64,000 nucleotides of DNA, from positions 1 to 64,000 of the forward strand of contig JAKMXF010000328.1 in NCBI GenBank assembly GCA_024704765.1, in the 5' to 3' direction. The notes under the pieces were generated by a model, which saw nothing but the letters and a program-made list of their open reading frames with translations, did no database searches and was not told the origin of the DNA. Source of the stretch: Oopsacas minuta. Taxonomy: Eukaryota; Porifera; Hexactinellida; Lyssacinosida; Leucopsacidae. Numbering within the stretch: the stretch's first letter is position 1; each line of letters opens with the position of its first letter. Both the position numbers and the translations under genes were made by a program. Of the stretch, positions 23,076 through 34,817 are shown in pieces.

Positions 23076-25434
23076 TATGTATCAAATATCCGCCTTGCTG
23101 TGGGAACGGGAAGGTAGGTCTATCCCTTTTAGCTTCAATCCCAGAACTGTTGATGCACATCCAGACTGTAACTAACCCACGTAGAAGAACTTTTCGAGAG
23201 AAAATCCGGACGTACAATTGTGCACTGGCGTTTGCTTCTCTTGGAGCTATATAGACAAGGGTGTGGCAAATGCTAAGGAGGGAGTAAACACACATTTCGT
23301 ATCCACGGTGTAGTATACCATAACATCGGACAGTTGTTGCCTAAAGATGGTGGGGCATGCAAAAACGCAAATCTATATTCATGAAGGTACTGCTGATGCT
23401 CAGGTGGAGAACCACCTGCGGCATCTTGGAAATGCGTCTCTTCCTGAGTTGAAAATACTTCAACATATGCTGCATGAGAATTACACTTACATTTCTTTCT
23501 TTATACATGGTGTAGAGGTTGCGCGAAGAAGGGAATAATGACGTGAGAATGCTTATCGGTCCCAAGGGTCCTCCTGATGACGATACAATAAGCACGCTGA
23601 CCCTAAGTAACTGTCACTATGCCATGTGCCGGCTATGAAGAGGAGGCAGCCGGCAGAACAGTGTTGCACGCGCGTTCAAGTGGTCCAACCAGGATAACTG
23701 AAATCCAACGCGTTTTGACGCATTACATTATGTTCTTATCTTTCCTTCAAGTGATGATGGTTGCCAGCTAAATATTCTTCACCGGAAAGTAAAGAGAATT
23801 GTCATTCACAATCAAAAGAAGAACAAAGCTGATCTTTTCAGTGGTTTGTTTGATGCAGTTGCTGGTGTGACGCAGTCTATCGAAACTGGTGAAGTAGAGT
23901 TATACTCCCTTCCTCACATGCTGGTAGCCCTCAACAAATGTTTGAGTTATACGCGGATGTGATGAGTATAGTCAGGAAATATGGAAAGCATGTCTTTTCA
24001 TTCATTTACATGTAATCTGCATTGGGGCTAGATTAGATAAGCACTCCAATTAAAACAAAGCCAAGCAATCGTCTCGATTTAATTGTCTGAGTGCTTAAAA
24101 TGAAGATGCAAAGTTTAAATGAGGAATCGATGAGTGGTCACGTATTGGTCAACCGAAAGGTTATGTATATGTGATCAAATTACAAAAACATGGTCTACCT
24201 CACGCTCATATTCTTTGTGGTGAGATCCAGACCCGGTTAAGTAACCCAACTTGCACGATACTGTTAAACGTTGTATGATGCATGGCCAAGCGGGGCTGCG
24301 AAAAAGAGTACACCTTGCCAACGTCCAACGTGGACGGGAGGTGCTCTAAAAAATTCCGAAAGCATTTTCACCAGTTACTACTGCTCCTGAGGATGGCTAT
24401 CCTATATATCGTCGTCGTGACAACGGCCGTGCTGTTAATGTGGGCGAAGTAAGCTTGACAATAGGCGGGTAGTGCCATACAATCCTGTCCTATTAATTAA
24501 GTATAATGCTCATATTAATGTCGAGATTTCTCTACAGTGAGTGCAGTCAAGTATCTATATAAATATATCTGTCAAGGTCATGATAGAACTATTGTGGAAT
24601 TCAGGTCAGGTGGCAAGCATGTAGCTCCATCTAAATCAGTTAATGAAGTTTCCGAGTATTCAGAGGAGAGGGTAGGTATGTGTCTGTTGCCGAGGCGTGC
24701 TATCGTATCTTTGGGCATGAGCTCCATGCCAATATGCTACATGTGTTAAAGTTAGCTCTGCATATCAAGGATCGCCAGCCAGTGCATTTCACTGAACAGG
24801 ATGATCTTGAGGATGTATTGAGCGGATAACACATAAAACGACTCTGACAAATTATCCAGCGCCAACGCTCTTGGTTTGGGATAAGGTTCCTATGGGACAC
24901 AAGAATTAGGTGAGCGTATGGATCATACATTTACTGGATCTCTGTTCTTGCGATTTACCATTCGGCGTCAATGCTGTAATGTCTGAAGGTTACTTTCGTC
25001 AAATCCTACCAGTGATTAAACGGGCGTGCAGAGGTTGAGGTTGTTTCAGCCTGTCTGAATCGATCCCTTCTCTGGCGTTATGTTAAGATTATGCCTCTAC
25101 CATTAACATGCGTTTGCGAAATTGTCTTCTCAGGACTCTTTCGAGATGAGTGATTTCTTTAACTTCTTTAGAGGGTATGCGAAGGCACGTAGCTCGATGA
25201 TGAGGATCAAATGATTCACATCGACAGTAAGTTTGTAGTACCTGAGAGTGTTTTTCTGGCTTGGTATCTTCTGTTTATGATGACATCATAAACAACTACC
25301 AAAATAAGGAGTTCATGTGTCAGCGCACCATCATGTCTCCCAAAATTGAGACCTCAGATGAAGTAAATTATTATATAATGGGATTGATACCGGGTGATAA
25401 AAAGCTCTTCTAAGTGCTGATTCTTCTTATGATA

Positions 25435-25510
25435 ACCAAGCATCCAAGTGCCTAACAGACTTTTGAATTATTTGTGTTCAAAATATTTGTTAGGCACTTG
25501 AATGCTTGGT
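25435..25510. repeat. 76-bp near-perfect hairpin in the Helitron
   Basis: The arms ACCAAGCATYCAAGTGCCTA pair over 23 bp with one mismatch. Pairing resumes inside through TTTTGAA and TTCAAAA. ATA flanks both sides. It replaces part of the helicase coding sequence, so it is either a small foldback MITE with a 3-bp duplication or a local inversion-duplication. Confidence 0.75.
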
Positions 25511-26102
25511 ATACCCCTCATCGTCTGATCCTTAAACAGTACGCGTCCATCATTCTCTTGCGTAATCTTGGTCCTACTTAGGGTTGTGTAAGGGCACTCG
25601 CTTAATCATAAGATCTGCAACTAAACGTCTTAATTATGCTGAGGTAGTCACAGGTAGTCATGTGGGGAGTAGAGTATTCATTCCTCGGATATCATTCCTC
25701 ACTTCGGACGATTCTGGATTCCCGTTTACTTCGAAGCGAAGATAGTTCCCTATCCGACCTGCTTTAAGCATCACCACATACAAAGGTCAGGCTCAGAGTT
25801 TGGAAACTGTTGGCATTTTCTTACCCTCTCCTGGAGCCATATTCAGCCATGGTCAACTTTATGTGGCTCTGAGCAGAGTTCAGAATCCTACAGATTTGAA
25901 GATCATGGTTTGCGGAGGGAAGAAATTAGCCAATGGTGGAGTGATGGTTAAGAATGTCATCTATCGGGGGGTTTTTCAGGCACAGTTGGATGTAGAGAAA
26001 CATTTGTCGTCCTGCACAGATCTTTTTAGTTCATTTTCTCAGGATGAACCAATAATTTCCTCTCATTCTGTACAAGTCTTCTCCCTGGTAAGAGAGGGTT
26101 GA

Positions 26103-27107
26103 TTGGTGATGGTTCTCTGATAGAGAGAGTAAAGTATCCAAGATATTTGAGTCCGGTAGTAAAGCATTTTTTAATGTAATGGCTTGGTCTGGGGTATCAA
26201 GTGAGGAGGACCTCCACTTCCACGTTAGAGATAACTCAGTGCCCAAAGCATAAGGCACAGAAACAGAATTGGCTAAGTTAGGGGTACAGGCTTGGATAGA
26301 TGTGGTGAAAATTAATGCATGTGTTGTTGACTCTACTATATTGAAGATCTCTCCGCCATTCATTCATGAATACTTAGATCCCACTAGTGTGCTCCCATTT
26401 ATGATGGTCATAAATTTGGAATGATTTTCCACGCGAATAACCATTATGAAGGCAAGGAGCACTTTCATCCATTTTATATGTACCTCGATAATTCTACTAA
26501 TCTGTGTATGTATTGCACATATTTGTAGTATATTATCATGGATTGGTTTGCGAAGCTTATGCACTATATTCATGAGACTATTTGTGCAAAGCGTTAGTGT
26601 GGCTATTTGTGTCGCACCATTGTTAGCCACATATATTTGCGTGTGAAAATGGGCACAGTTGTGCCTTGGTATTGCTGTAATCATATTCACATTTCGTGAA
26701 TCAGTTGCTCTGCCATGTAGATACTCTTCTACTTAGGTAGGGAGTTGACAACAGGAGGAGTGGCTGAGGCCCTCCCGGTTGAATCGGCTGGTCTACTTCT
26801 ATGGAGGTGTTACAGGTAGGGTATCTCTGCCTCTTTGATGCTTCTACTTTAGGCGAGGTGTTAGAAAGTGGGGTGGTTGACTCCTATTTGGTGAATCGGC
26901 AGCTCTCCCCGATGGTATTCTGACTCCGTAAAAGGATCACCAAGTTTGAGGAAGAATACAGGCTGTGTCCGAAGTGTAATCCTCCTTGAATCATAAAGAG
27001 AACCGCGGAAGCGTCAACGTGTCATACCAAGGTTAATTATGCAATAATTCTGTGTGTGTATAAATATACATCAATATCTATACAAGGGAAGGCAATTAAT
27101 CAATACT
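26103..27107. other. Downstream of Helitron helicase; no gene recognised
   Basis: About 1 kb after the helicase stop, slightly less AT-rich than the surroundings. Overlapping ORFs of about 100 codons on the minus strand (26031-26363, 26364-26690) carry no motif I know. It may be the 3' non-coding part of the Helitron. A terminal hairpin plus CTRR could not be fixed with confidence. Confidence 0.3.
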
Positions 27108-28330
27108 AGCGCGTTTCGATTGCTAAGTCGCTTTGCGACAGCTAAAGGCCTCAGGTCAGATTAAGAACTAACAGCAACATTTCTTGATGCTTTTGGTTGT
27201 AAAGCGAAGGGATATACTCGGCACAACGTGCCTCGTGGTGAATTTTTGTGGAAATATTAACTATATATTATCCATGGTCAATCTCAATTCCATTTAATGG
27301 ACTTCTGCGGAAATAATGGAATTCTTACGTGGCTCTAGGTAAGACTAGGCACTTTGTGTCAGAAGAATATGAAATTCTCAAAAATTGCGAAATTTGGACA
27401 GTCTTGAGCTTTTGTGAGGTCATCATGACATAAAATTACATGATGAGGTTGCGTTTGGTCAAAATCATGACATCAGGAAGTTTGTCACATTGAGTGGTAC
27501 CTGTGGTTCAAGTTTCAAATTCTATCATATAAATTGGCTGAGACGTTTGTAATAATGTGATTTTCGAAAATCGAAAAAGATGATAACAACGTCATAATTT
27601 CGTCATGGTGCACATATTAAAGACAGTGTACTGTATACACACATAAATATACCTATAATATATGCACGCGATTAATATGTACTAGGAGTCTTCACTTTCT
27701 AGATCTCTGCGCATTATATATACGATGCACCACGTGCCTTGGAGATATAATATAGAAGAATATTTAGGATTATATTATCCATGGTCCATACAAATTTGCA
27801 TTCAATGGCCTTCTGTGATAGGGCAGGAATTGCTATGTCGCTTTTAATTAGTAATCTCGACTTGTCGTAACTGGGTATTGAAGATTCTGAATTTTCGACA
27901 TTTTGGAAATATTGAGTTCTTTGTACAGTCATCATGACGTAATAATCCCATGATAGTTTCGCCTTTGGTCAGAATCATGATGTCATTACGTTTGCAATAT
28001 TGAGGGGTCCCTGTGATTTAAATTTCAAACTTCCATCATTTATATTAGCTGAGCAATGGTTAATAATGTGATTTTCGGAAATATCACCTTATTAACCAAT
28101 ATAAATGATAGAAGTTCAAAATTTGAATAACAGGTACACTAAATATGCCACTCCTTCGGACATAATCATTATTGGCCACAGGCAAACTCATTATAGAATT
28201 ATTACGTCATCATGACTGTACAAAACATCAAAATTCCCAAATTTCGATATATTTAAGAATTTCCAAATATAAGAGACTCGAAGTGCCCAGATCAGAAACC
28301 CAAAGTCATGTACGATTACTTTACTTTGGT
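27108..28330. repeat. Cluster of three dispersed-repeat copies
   Basis: Two minus-oriented copies lie head to tail: 27108-27560 and about 27720-28085. A truncated plus-oriented copy (about 28075-28330) abuts the second, forming a large inverted arrangement around 28080. Shared blocks include the reversed CAGCCAATATAAATGATAGA, GTACAGTCATCATGACGTAA and ATCCATGGTC segments. The 27108 copy ends (reversed) in GCGCGCTAGTATTGATTA and contains a GTCGCTTTGCGAC hairpin. No coding capacity. Confidence 0.65.
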
Positions 28331-29485
28331 ATGAGTCGTATTAAAGTATATTATCGTAAGGTATGGGAAGTTGGGCATTACAATACATTTGCTATCCGGT
28401 TTTGTTAATAATTTTTACAATTACATAGCTTTAATTGAATATTCAGAAAAAAGTATCATCTCTGATCTCTACAGTAGCTCAAGAACGAGACACCTTTTGT
28501 ATTACAAATATTTCATATCTTATATAAAGGATCATAGATCATTTCATACATTAAGTGTGAAATGAAAAGTGGAATAATCTACGTTCTAAAAGGTATCAAA
28601 GAATTACAAGAAATACCAAATATACCTTACTAGTCACATATTAGCATATAATGTTTGATATTCGTTGCTCCACTAATATGCAATACCATAGCCTACTAAA
28701 CATAAGGCTATGTCGATAATTTGGACCAGGGCTAAGATCCAGTCGAATTTTTCTAGATTACAACATATATACGCATATCTGTATAAATTATTTTATGCCT
28801 ATTCTTATTTAAGTTAGATTCTCATAAACATAGCAGTATGGGTATATTATTGCTTCCCAGTACAAACACAAGTAAAAATAAGACACATTAGCAAATACTA
28901 TGATGAAGACAATTGAATTATTTAGAAGAAAATTTGAGATATTTTCATTGATTATCTTTAGAAAAGGTAGGGGAAATATTTAGATTCTTGGCATCATTGT
29001 TAAGTAAAACAATTGGCTACTGTTGTTAAAAGTGAATGGAATAAGGCTTATCCATAGCATTCTATACACTAAGGCAATGACACTCTATTCAAACTCTAAA
29101 CCATGGACGGCAATTACTTTGGGACTTTTCGAAACGATATCTGGATGAGTTTACAGTAATTCATGATTATATGAGTAAATATGATTATTTAATGTACCCT
29201 TTGCATACATAAAATATATTTAGGAAGAATTTTACGAAAAATGATAAACTTCATTTTCTGAGATATTTGCATTATGTATTTAAGTGAAAACTATCAAAAT
29301 TCGTCGCCCTACAATGCTACGAAATTGATTAATTCAACTACATGTTCCAGAAATATACCCACTAGTGTATTTACATCAATATAAGCATATGAATATACTA
29401 TTATTAGTCATATCCTGTCAAATAGCCAGATCAAAATTTGGCAACCACATTTTGATCACTCATAAATAGTAAAACAATTTTTACG
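28331..29485. other. No gene; contains one arm of an inverted repeat
   Basis: AT-rich with no convincing ORF. The segment at 29043-29117 is the plus-oriented arm of an inverted repeat pair described separately. Confidence 0.4.
29043..29117 (+). repeat. Inverted repeat arm, left
   Basis: About 75 bp at roughly 80-85 percent identity (by eye) to the reversed segment at 32557-32632. Shared strings include ATTCTATAC, CTAAGGCAATG, CACTCTATTCAAA and CCATGGA. In the right arm this sequence lies just after the end of the second P-like pseudogene, so this left arm may be the 3' tail of a third, otherwise lost copy. Confidence 0.7.
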
Positions 29486-31945
29486 ATGTTTCGAAATATT
29501 TCAATAGATTACCACGCTCCAAATTCACCTCTTGACTCAATTCAACATCAATTATCACATCACATCTGCTCTATTCTACCTCTATTTTCACTGTTACCGA
29601 ATTCTAAATCTAAAATCTTCAACATATGTAAGCCAAACTACCACGATAAAGATGAATATATACCTGTCTTCTCGTTCCCTACTGACAATGAGACTCGTGA
29701 CAAGTGGTTCTGAGCTATACTTCGACCAAGAGAGGACTATGAGATGAACAAACGATTGAGGACACGTTATGAACTTGTGACAATACTTTTAATTAACACC
29801 ATACTCAATTGTTATCGTATTTTATTTCTTCAAGGTCTATATACATCATTTCCATTAAGAAGACATCGAAAGGACCATACAATTCTTTGATGGAATGAAG
29901 ATGATAAAAACGGAGAGGAAGAAAGTTGCTCTTAAGAAGTGCGCAGTCCTAGCTATCTCGGTGACCCCACTATTAGCTGTTAAAGACAATCCCTGGATGA
30001 CAGGGTGATAAGGGGATACAGGAAGCATGCCAAAGAAGTCTTGGAGATCTCAAAGAAACTGAAGCTAAGTTTACTATTTCTACTCTTAAATATTTTAATT
30101 CAAAGTTGCATTTAGTTGAATTTCCTTACGGCTGGAGTATTTTTCGTCCCAATTCTGCCATCATGCTTTATCTCAAGATACGCTATTATAATGAGATTTC
30201 TACAGTCGAACGTCAATTAGTATTGATGTAAACTTATATTGTAGGCTTTATATCAGAAAAACAAATTCCACTATCGTGTCACTTAATTAACGATATTAGG
30301 TCATAGGAAACATCATTCATGAAGTCGATATATTTGAAATACAAAATGAGAACGTATTTTCTTCAGCCACCCCATTGGTACCACGTGAATTGTGCCATCA
30401 ATAATATCACAAATGCTATTGATATATTAAACCTCACTCATTCAATGTCCGATTTAGAGCCCGAAAACGCCCCTATTGTCCGATAAACACTTTTAGGCTC
30501 TTCTTCTGCAGAAACTTTACATCCTATTGTTAAATCGACTATCTGTGAAATTGAAGATTGTTGTCTATTTTCCGAAGTTGTGTGCACAGACAACTATCCA
30601 CACAATGTTGGATTGTTCAATTTTTTTTCTGCTGATTCGACACTGCAACCAAAAGTACAAAACCCATTCAATCCAGAAAGAAATTTGAATCTGTTTGCTA
30701 ATATTGTTCACATCATTAAATCCATCAGGAATAATTAATTAAGTCTTAAAAGTTTAGATAATAGATTCAGTTTCCGAAATTCGGTAATTGCCAGTTAAGT
30801 GCATACCCAAACGAAATATAAGTGACACAAATAAATCTTTTACGTTTCAATTTCTTGAGCTAGCATTTCGACCATCATTCAAATACCTCTAAATCAAATT
30901 ATCCCGAAATTTGCTATGCACAATTCGAAGATATACGCAATTTGTTCAAATCTGACAAACGCAATGTCTTGAAGCGAGCACCAAAATTAACAGCGAAATC
31001 TTGTTGGCCATCTAGGTTAGAACGACAAAATGTTAGTTTAGCATTGAAAATTTACCATGAAACAACATCAGCTGGTCTATTAGCTTGGAAAATGGAAAAT
31101 AACACCTTACACGTCAATCAAACTGTACAATTTCTGGAGTTAATCAATAAAGTGTGGAAAATATTTAATGTAAACTGAGCCGGAAAAATATACGATTTAG
31201 TGATGAATATTCAGCTCCAATTTAGGCCTCAGACTTCATTTAACATTTGTGAACAACGTTGTCTCTTGGTTGAACTGCTGGGTTAATCTGCCGTTTACAT
31301 CTGGAAAGTTAACTGCACAAATCTTTACCAGCTTTAGACACACTTGCGAGGCGGTATCACTTCTAGTCACACAACTTACAGACAACTGCGGCTACCAATA
31401 CCTTTTAACGGCAAGAATCCAAAATAATGCTCTTGAACACCACTTTGGTCTATATAGACAGATGTTAGGGTCCCATTATCAGATTTCCTTTAATCAGATA
31501 TTAGAGAGCGAACGCAGACTCCAACCTCCGAATCTTCTAAAGGTGTTCGATCTTAAATATTCTTCTGCGTCTAGCTCTACTGAAGGCACCATTTCTCTGA
31601 AAGAATATCTCAACAGATTTGCTGACTACTGTGATTGTATAAATCAGGAACAACTTCATATAGAATATTATCTCACCAAATAGAACGTAATCTCACTTCC
31701 TGAAATAGAAGTCTCCCAAATAGAATGTCTCGGTATTATTGCAGGATATGCAGTTTTTCTTATATTAAGAAGTTTAATGGCTGCCAATCTTGTCAATACC
31801 TTTAACTTCAGATAAACTTCTTGAAGTTAACAATGATATCAGATCCCAGTATACTTTGATAGACTTAGTGGGTAGAGGCTCTCTTAAATATCCTTCTCGG
31901 CATGTAGTGAAATGTAATCATCTTATATGAAACCTTTATTCCAAT
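29486..31945 (+). pseudogene. P-element/THAP9-like transposase, copy 1
   Basis: A THAP-like zinc finger remnant appears at about 29625-29745: ICKPNYHDKDEYIPVFSFPT followed by ETRDKWF and, past a TGA, AILRPRED. The middle is poorly preserved. A clear block at 30942-31178 contains LKRAPKLTAKSCWPSRLERQ and NVSLALKIYHET. The best block at 31249-31683 contains SGKLTAQIFTSFRHTCEAVS, ALEHHFGLYRQMLGSHYQIS and NQILESERRLQPPNLLKVF, the C-terminal part of the P/THAP9 family. Weaker similarity continues to about 31945 (LIDLVGRGSLKYPSRHVV). Intact proteins of this group bind terminal repeats by the THAP finger and transpose with GTP as cofactor. This copy has many stops. Confidence 0.8.
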
Positions 31946-32298
31946 TAACAAGAGTGAGTCCCTAAGGAAGGAATCCTATACTGGACGATCTCGTAGCTTG
32001 TTGGTAATTATACCTAGGAGCCTTATTGAAGATAGGTAGAATGATATCTGGAAAGATTGGCGTTTTTGTGGTGTCTAGAATTGGGATATATTGAGGAAAT
32101 TGTGCTTAATATGGCCTAATAGCATCCTGTCGAAGAGGGTTCGCAATTATAATGTCATGGTCATAAATAGAGATAATACTAAACAAAACAAATATACCTA
32201 ATTTTCTTTGTTATTTTGTTTTAGATTACGGTATTCAAATATTACTGCATACCTACCTGACGAATGGAGAGAGTGAAATAACGAAGAGCTAGACAATA
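31946..32298. other. Spacer between convergent P-like copies
   Basis: No ORF and no repeat apart from the MITE that follows at 32299. Confidence 0.4.
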
Positions 32299-32365
32299 CA
32301 GTGGAACCTCGCGAAGCAGGGACCGAACTTGGGGCTCAACCTCCCCGCTTTGGGAGGTTTCACTG
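32299..32365. mobile_element. 67-bp pogo/Tigger-type MITE
   Basis: Starts CAGTGGAACCTCGCGAAGCA and ends with the complement of CAGTGAAACCTCCCAAAGCG, flanked by TA at 32297-32298 and 32366-32367. It is little more than two TIRs back to back, with about 20 bp between. The end sequence closely resembles that of the Tigger element at 40627-42589 (CAGTAGAACCTCCCAAAGTG), its likely source of transposase. Confidence 0.88.
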
Positions 32366-32556
32366 TATAGAGTTATACATATCTAGCACTGTATTGTGAA
32401 TAATGGATTATGTTTACTATTAAAGTATTACAATATGCTAATTATACTTGGGTTGGGAGGTTGTAAATCATCAAAATAAAACAAATATTACATTAGAGCA
32501 CTTTAGAATAAGGTTGAAAGGCATTATAACAATTATTTGAAATTTTTAAAGTTCAG

Positions 32557-32632
32557 GGTAACTGGCATCCATGGTCCAGAATTTGAATAGAGTGCCATTG
32601 CCTTAGTGTACGTATAGAATTCCATGGCTTAT
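32557..32632 (-). repeat. Inverted repeat arm, right
   Basis: Partner of 29043-29117. Read on the minus strand it follows the presumed C-terminal codons (DLDYECFDCCTEG-like) of P-like copy 2, so it looks like 3' sequence of that element family. Confidence 0.7.
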
Positions 32633-32639
32633 CCTTCAG

Positions 32640-34817
32640 TACAGCAATCGAAACACTCATAATCCAAGTCTTCGCACTCCTCACTATCAAGTTTAAGGAG
32701 AGTTAGCTGCACTAAAATTGATCTTGAATCCGATCGAAGAAATTCATTGAGACTGGCGAATGTTCAATCTTTGCAAACACTTTCCAGATTGTAAAAACAG
32801 AATCAAGAACTTGTTTAGATGGCCATTTAAGTCTGCCAAGATCTAGGAATTGAATCAACGAAATGTTAAAATTTAGATAATCTATTAACATAGAATAATC
32901 CTCAGTTAGTAAAGAGTAACATTCTGAGCACAATTCTGAAGATATACTGAATTTCCTTATTAAAGAAAAAGTCGCATCCCTCCAATGAAACCGAGAGCTT
33001 GCCTTGTATCAGAATTCGGGGGAAATATTCAAAAGAGAGAACACAAGTAAAGTGATTAACATCCATCTTATCACCACATCTAGTTGTACAACCAAGATCA
33101 GTAACGTTTTCGTGGATTTGAAATGTACTGATAAATTCATTGAAGGACCCTCTATCTTTAAGAACATAATCTTTCGATGATATAACTTGAGAATATTGGA
33201 CAGTTTTAGTACCCTTTTACGTTCTAGTACTTGACATACAGAAACATTATAGTTTGATCTTGACATCTGTCTATATATCCAAAATGGTGTTCAATTGGAT
33301 CATTTTGCATAAAAGATGACAAAACATAAGAGAATCCACATTCCTCAGTCAAATATTCTAGAAGTTTTGGTAGAGCAATGATTGAATAGGGAAAGCTAGC
33401 AAAGGTCTGAGCTGTTAGTTTTCCAAGTGTAAATGGTAAGCTTCTCTAGTACTCTAGCCAACGAACTATTATAGATGAAAATTAACCCTGGGATCATCCT
33501 GCACAAGTGGTAGAGTAACTTAATCATTGAGACGAACGCCCTTCCAAGGAATACTGACGTTGGGGCTTCCAGACTTGACAAAATAAAGCTATGAAGTCAC
33601 CAGTCTGATTGCTTTAAATATAATATTTCGGATGATGTAAGGTCAAGGCTGCTACATTAGTGTAATCAAATATTCGAATTGCAAGCTTAAAGTTCTGTTT
33701 ATCTAGGACGGATGGCTGGCCTGATTTGTAATTTAACTTTGGTGCTAGTTTTGCAACAGATAATTCACCTAATTTGATTAGAAGCCTCAAATTCTAAATT
33801 ACAAGGAATGGAACAAAAGTGGAGATGAAGTATTTGATAATTAATAAATACCAAAAGATACTTTGGACAATCTTACTGGGTGAGTAGAAAATCTTAAAGT
33901 TTGGATGAAAGAATCTACACCATTATCTTTTGAATGAGCTTAAATATTCCTAATAGACTTGACGATATGTACAAAATCAAATCTAGATAAATAGAGAGTC
34001 CATTATCATTGGGGTGAGGGATACCAGGGAGAAGAAATGTATTCTTGCAAAGTAACTTGAGAAGATTCATATTCAACGGATAAATATCTGAGAGAATTGC
34101 ATCTGCAATTATCCACACTTTTCGATATCACAAATTATTCGCTGAGTAATTGGAAGTAAATCTGTTGCTTTAGGATTGGTTAATGAGAACAAACGCACAA
34201 CACTAGACCATTTCTTATACAAGCTGGTAACCAAAAAGCATAAAATTGTTTTGGCTGCTTCTATCTCATCGGATTTTGAACATTCAGCAGTACCAATAAA
34301 CTTTCCTCCTTAAAACACAAAATATAGAGAATGACTTGATGAATTGAAATAATCAACTACGAACCTTTATAACTATTGCAAGATTTCACATGAATCTCAT
34401 CCATATTAAGCCAAACATGACGTAATACTGATTAAATTCGTTTGTTTCTGTCCTGAGATAAGTCAAGAAATCCGTATCAAGGCCAAAGTTAGAATATAAC
34501 CGAAATAATGAGGATTCGTAAGGCAGAGAAACACAATCCATATTACGAAGTTGTTTATAACAAGCAGAAGATGATAAATGACTCTTTAAAGATAATATCA
34601 TTGTAACCATATTATACCGATTACGTGTTTTCTTTATAGTAGAGTTTTCTAGCTGGCCCAAAATAAATAAAGCTGGGATAATAGGTTGGGGAACTTGTAG
34701 GTACCTAAAACCATAATATAACTTGTAATTGTACTCACATGAATTTAGACTGTATATATTATGAATCCTACCAGTCTGATCGAAATCTTGTTCCAGCAAG
34801 GAAATAGCTTGTTTCAT
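32640..34817 (-). pseudogene. P-element/THAP9-like transposase, copy 2
   Basis: Blocks on the minus strand, N to C. First is KKTRNRYNMVTMILSLKSHL with RNMDCVSLPYESSLFRLYSN (34386-34817), the start of the catalytic region. Then come NTFLLPGIPHPNDNGLSIYL (about 33990-34090) and LRLLIKLGELSVAKLAPKLN with LDKQNLKLAIRIFDYTN (about 33640-33790). Next are TAQTFASFPYSIIALPKLLE and MQNDPIEHHFGYI. Then SRSNYNVSVCQVLERKRVLK (33009-33266), and finally LKWPSKQVLDSVFTIWKVFA (32712-32933). The order matches copy 1 but the sequence is clearly diverged, so they are different subfamilies or old copies. No intact ORF remains, and an N-terminal THAP finger was not found. Confidence 0.8.

Larger units (their letters stand above)
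21449..26102 (+). pseudogene. Helitron Rep-helicase, degenerate, interrupted and internally deleted
   Basis: Fragments in order: VTIEDRDVHLHDKCERQASL, then HLCGSFSVSSSVCLAKFWEG, then a Tc1 insertion (21743-23075). Next come YPPCCGNGKVGLSLLASIPEL and SLPELKILQHMLHENYTYIS. KLQKHGLPHAHILCG carries the HUH-type His pair. SAVKYLYKYICQGHDR carries the paired Rep tyrosines. Then ACYRIFGHELHANMLHVLKL follows. The helicase part restarts abruptly with FRQILPV, VSACLNRSLLW and LTINMRLRNC. It ends with [26 protein letters not shown] and [20 protein letters not shown], the final Pif1-like motif. The Walker A and B segment that should lie between about 24900 and 24960 is missing. Stops are frequent. Such proteins replicate Helitrons by rolling-circle transfer. 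Neither Helitron terminus was located. Confidence 0.85.

Noticed and set aside
27100-27135. 3' terminus of the upstream Helitron at the GTCGCTTTGCGAC hairpin
   Set aside because: This hairpin belongs to a dispersed-repeat copy in reverse orientation, so it cannot be the end of the plus-strand Helitron.
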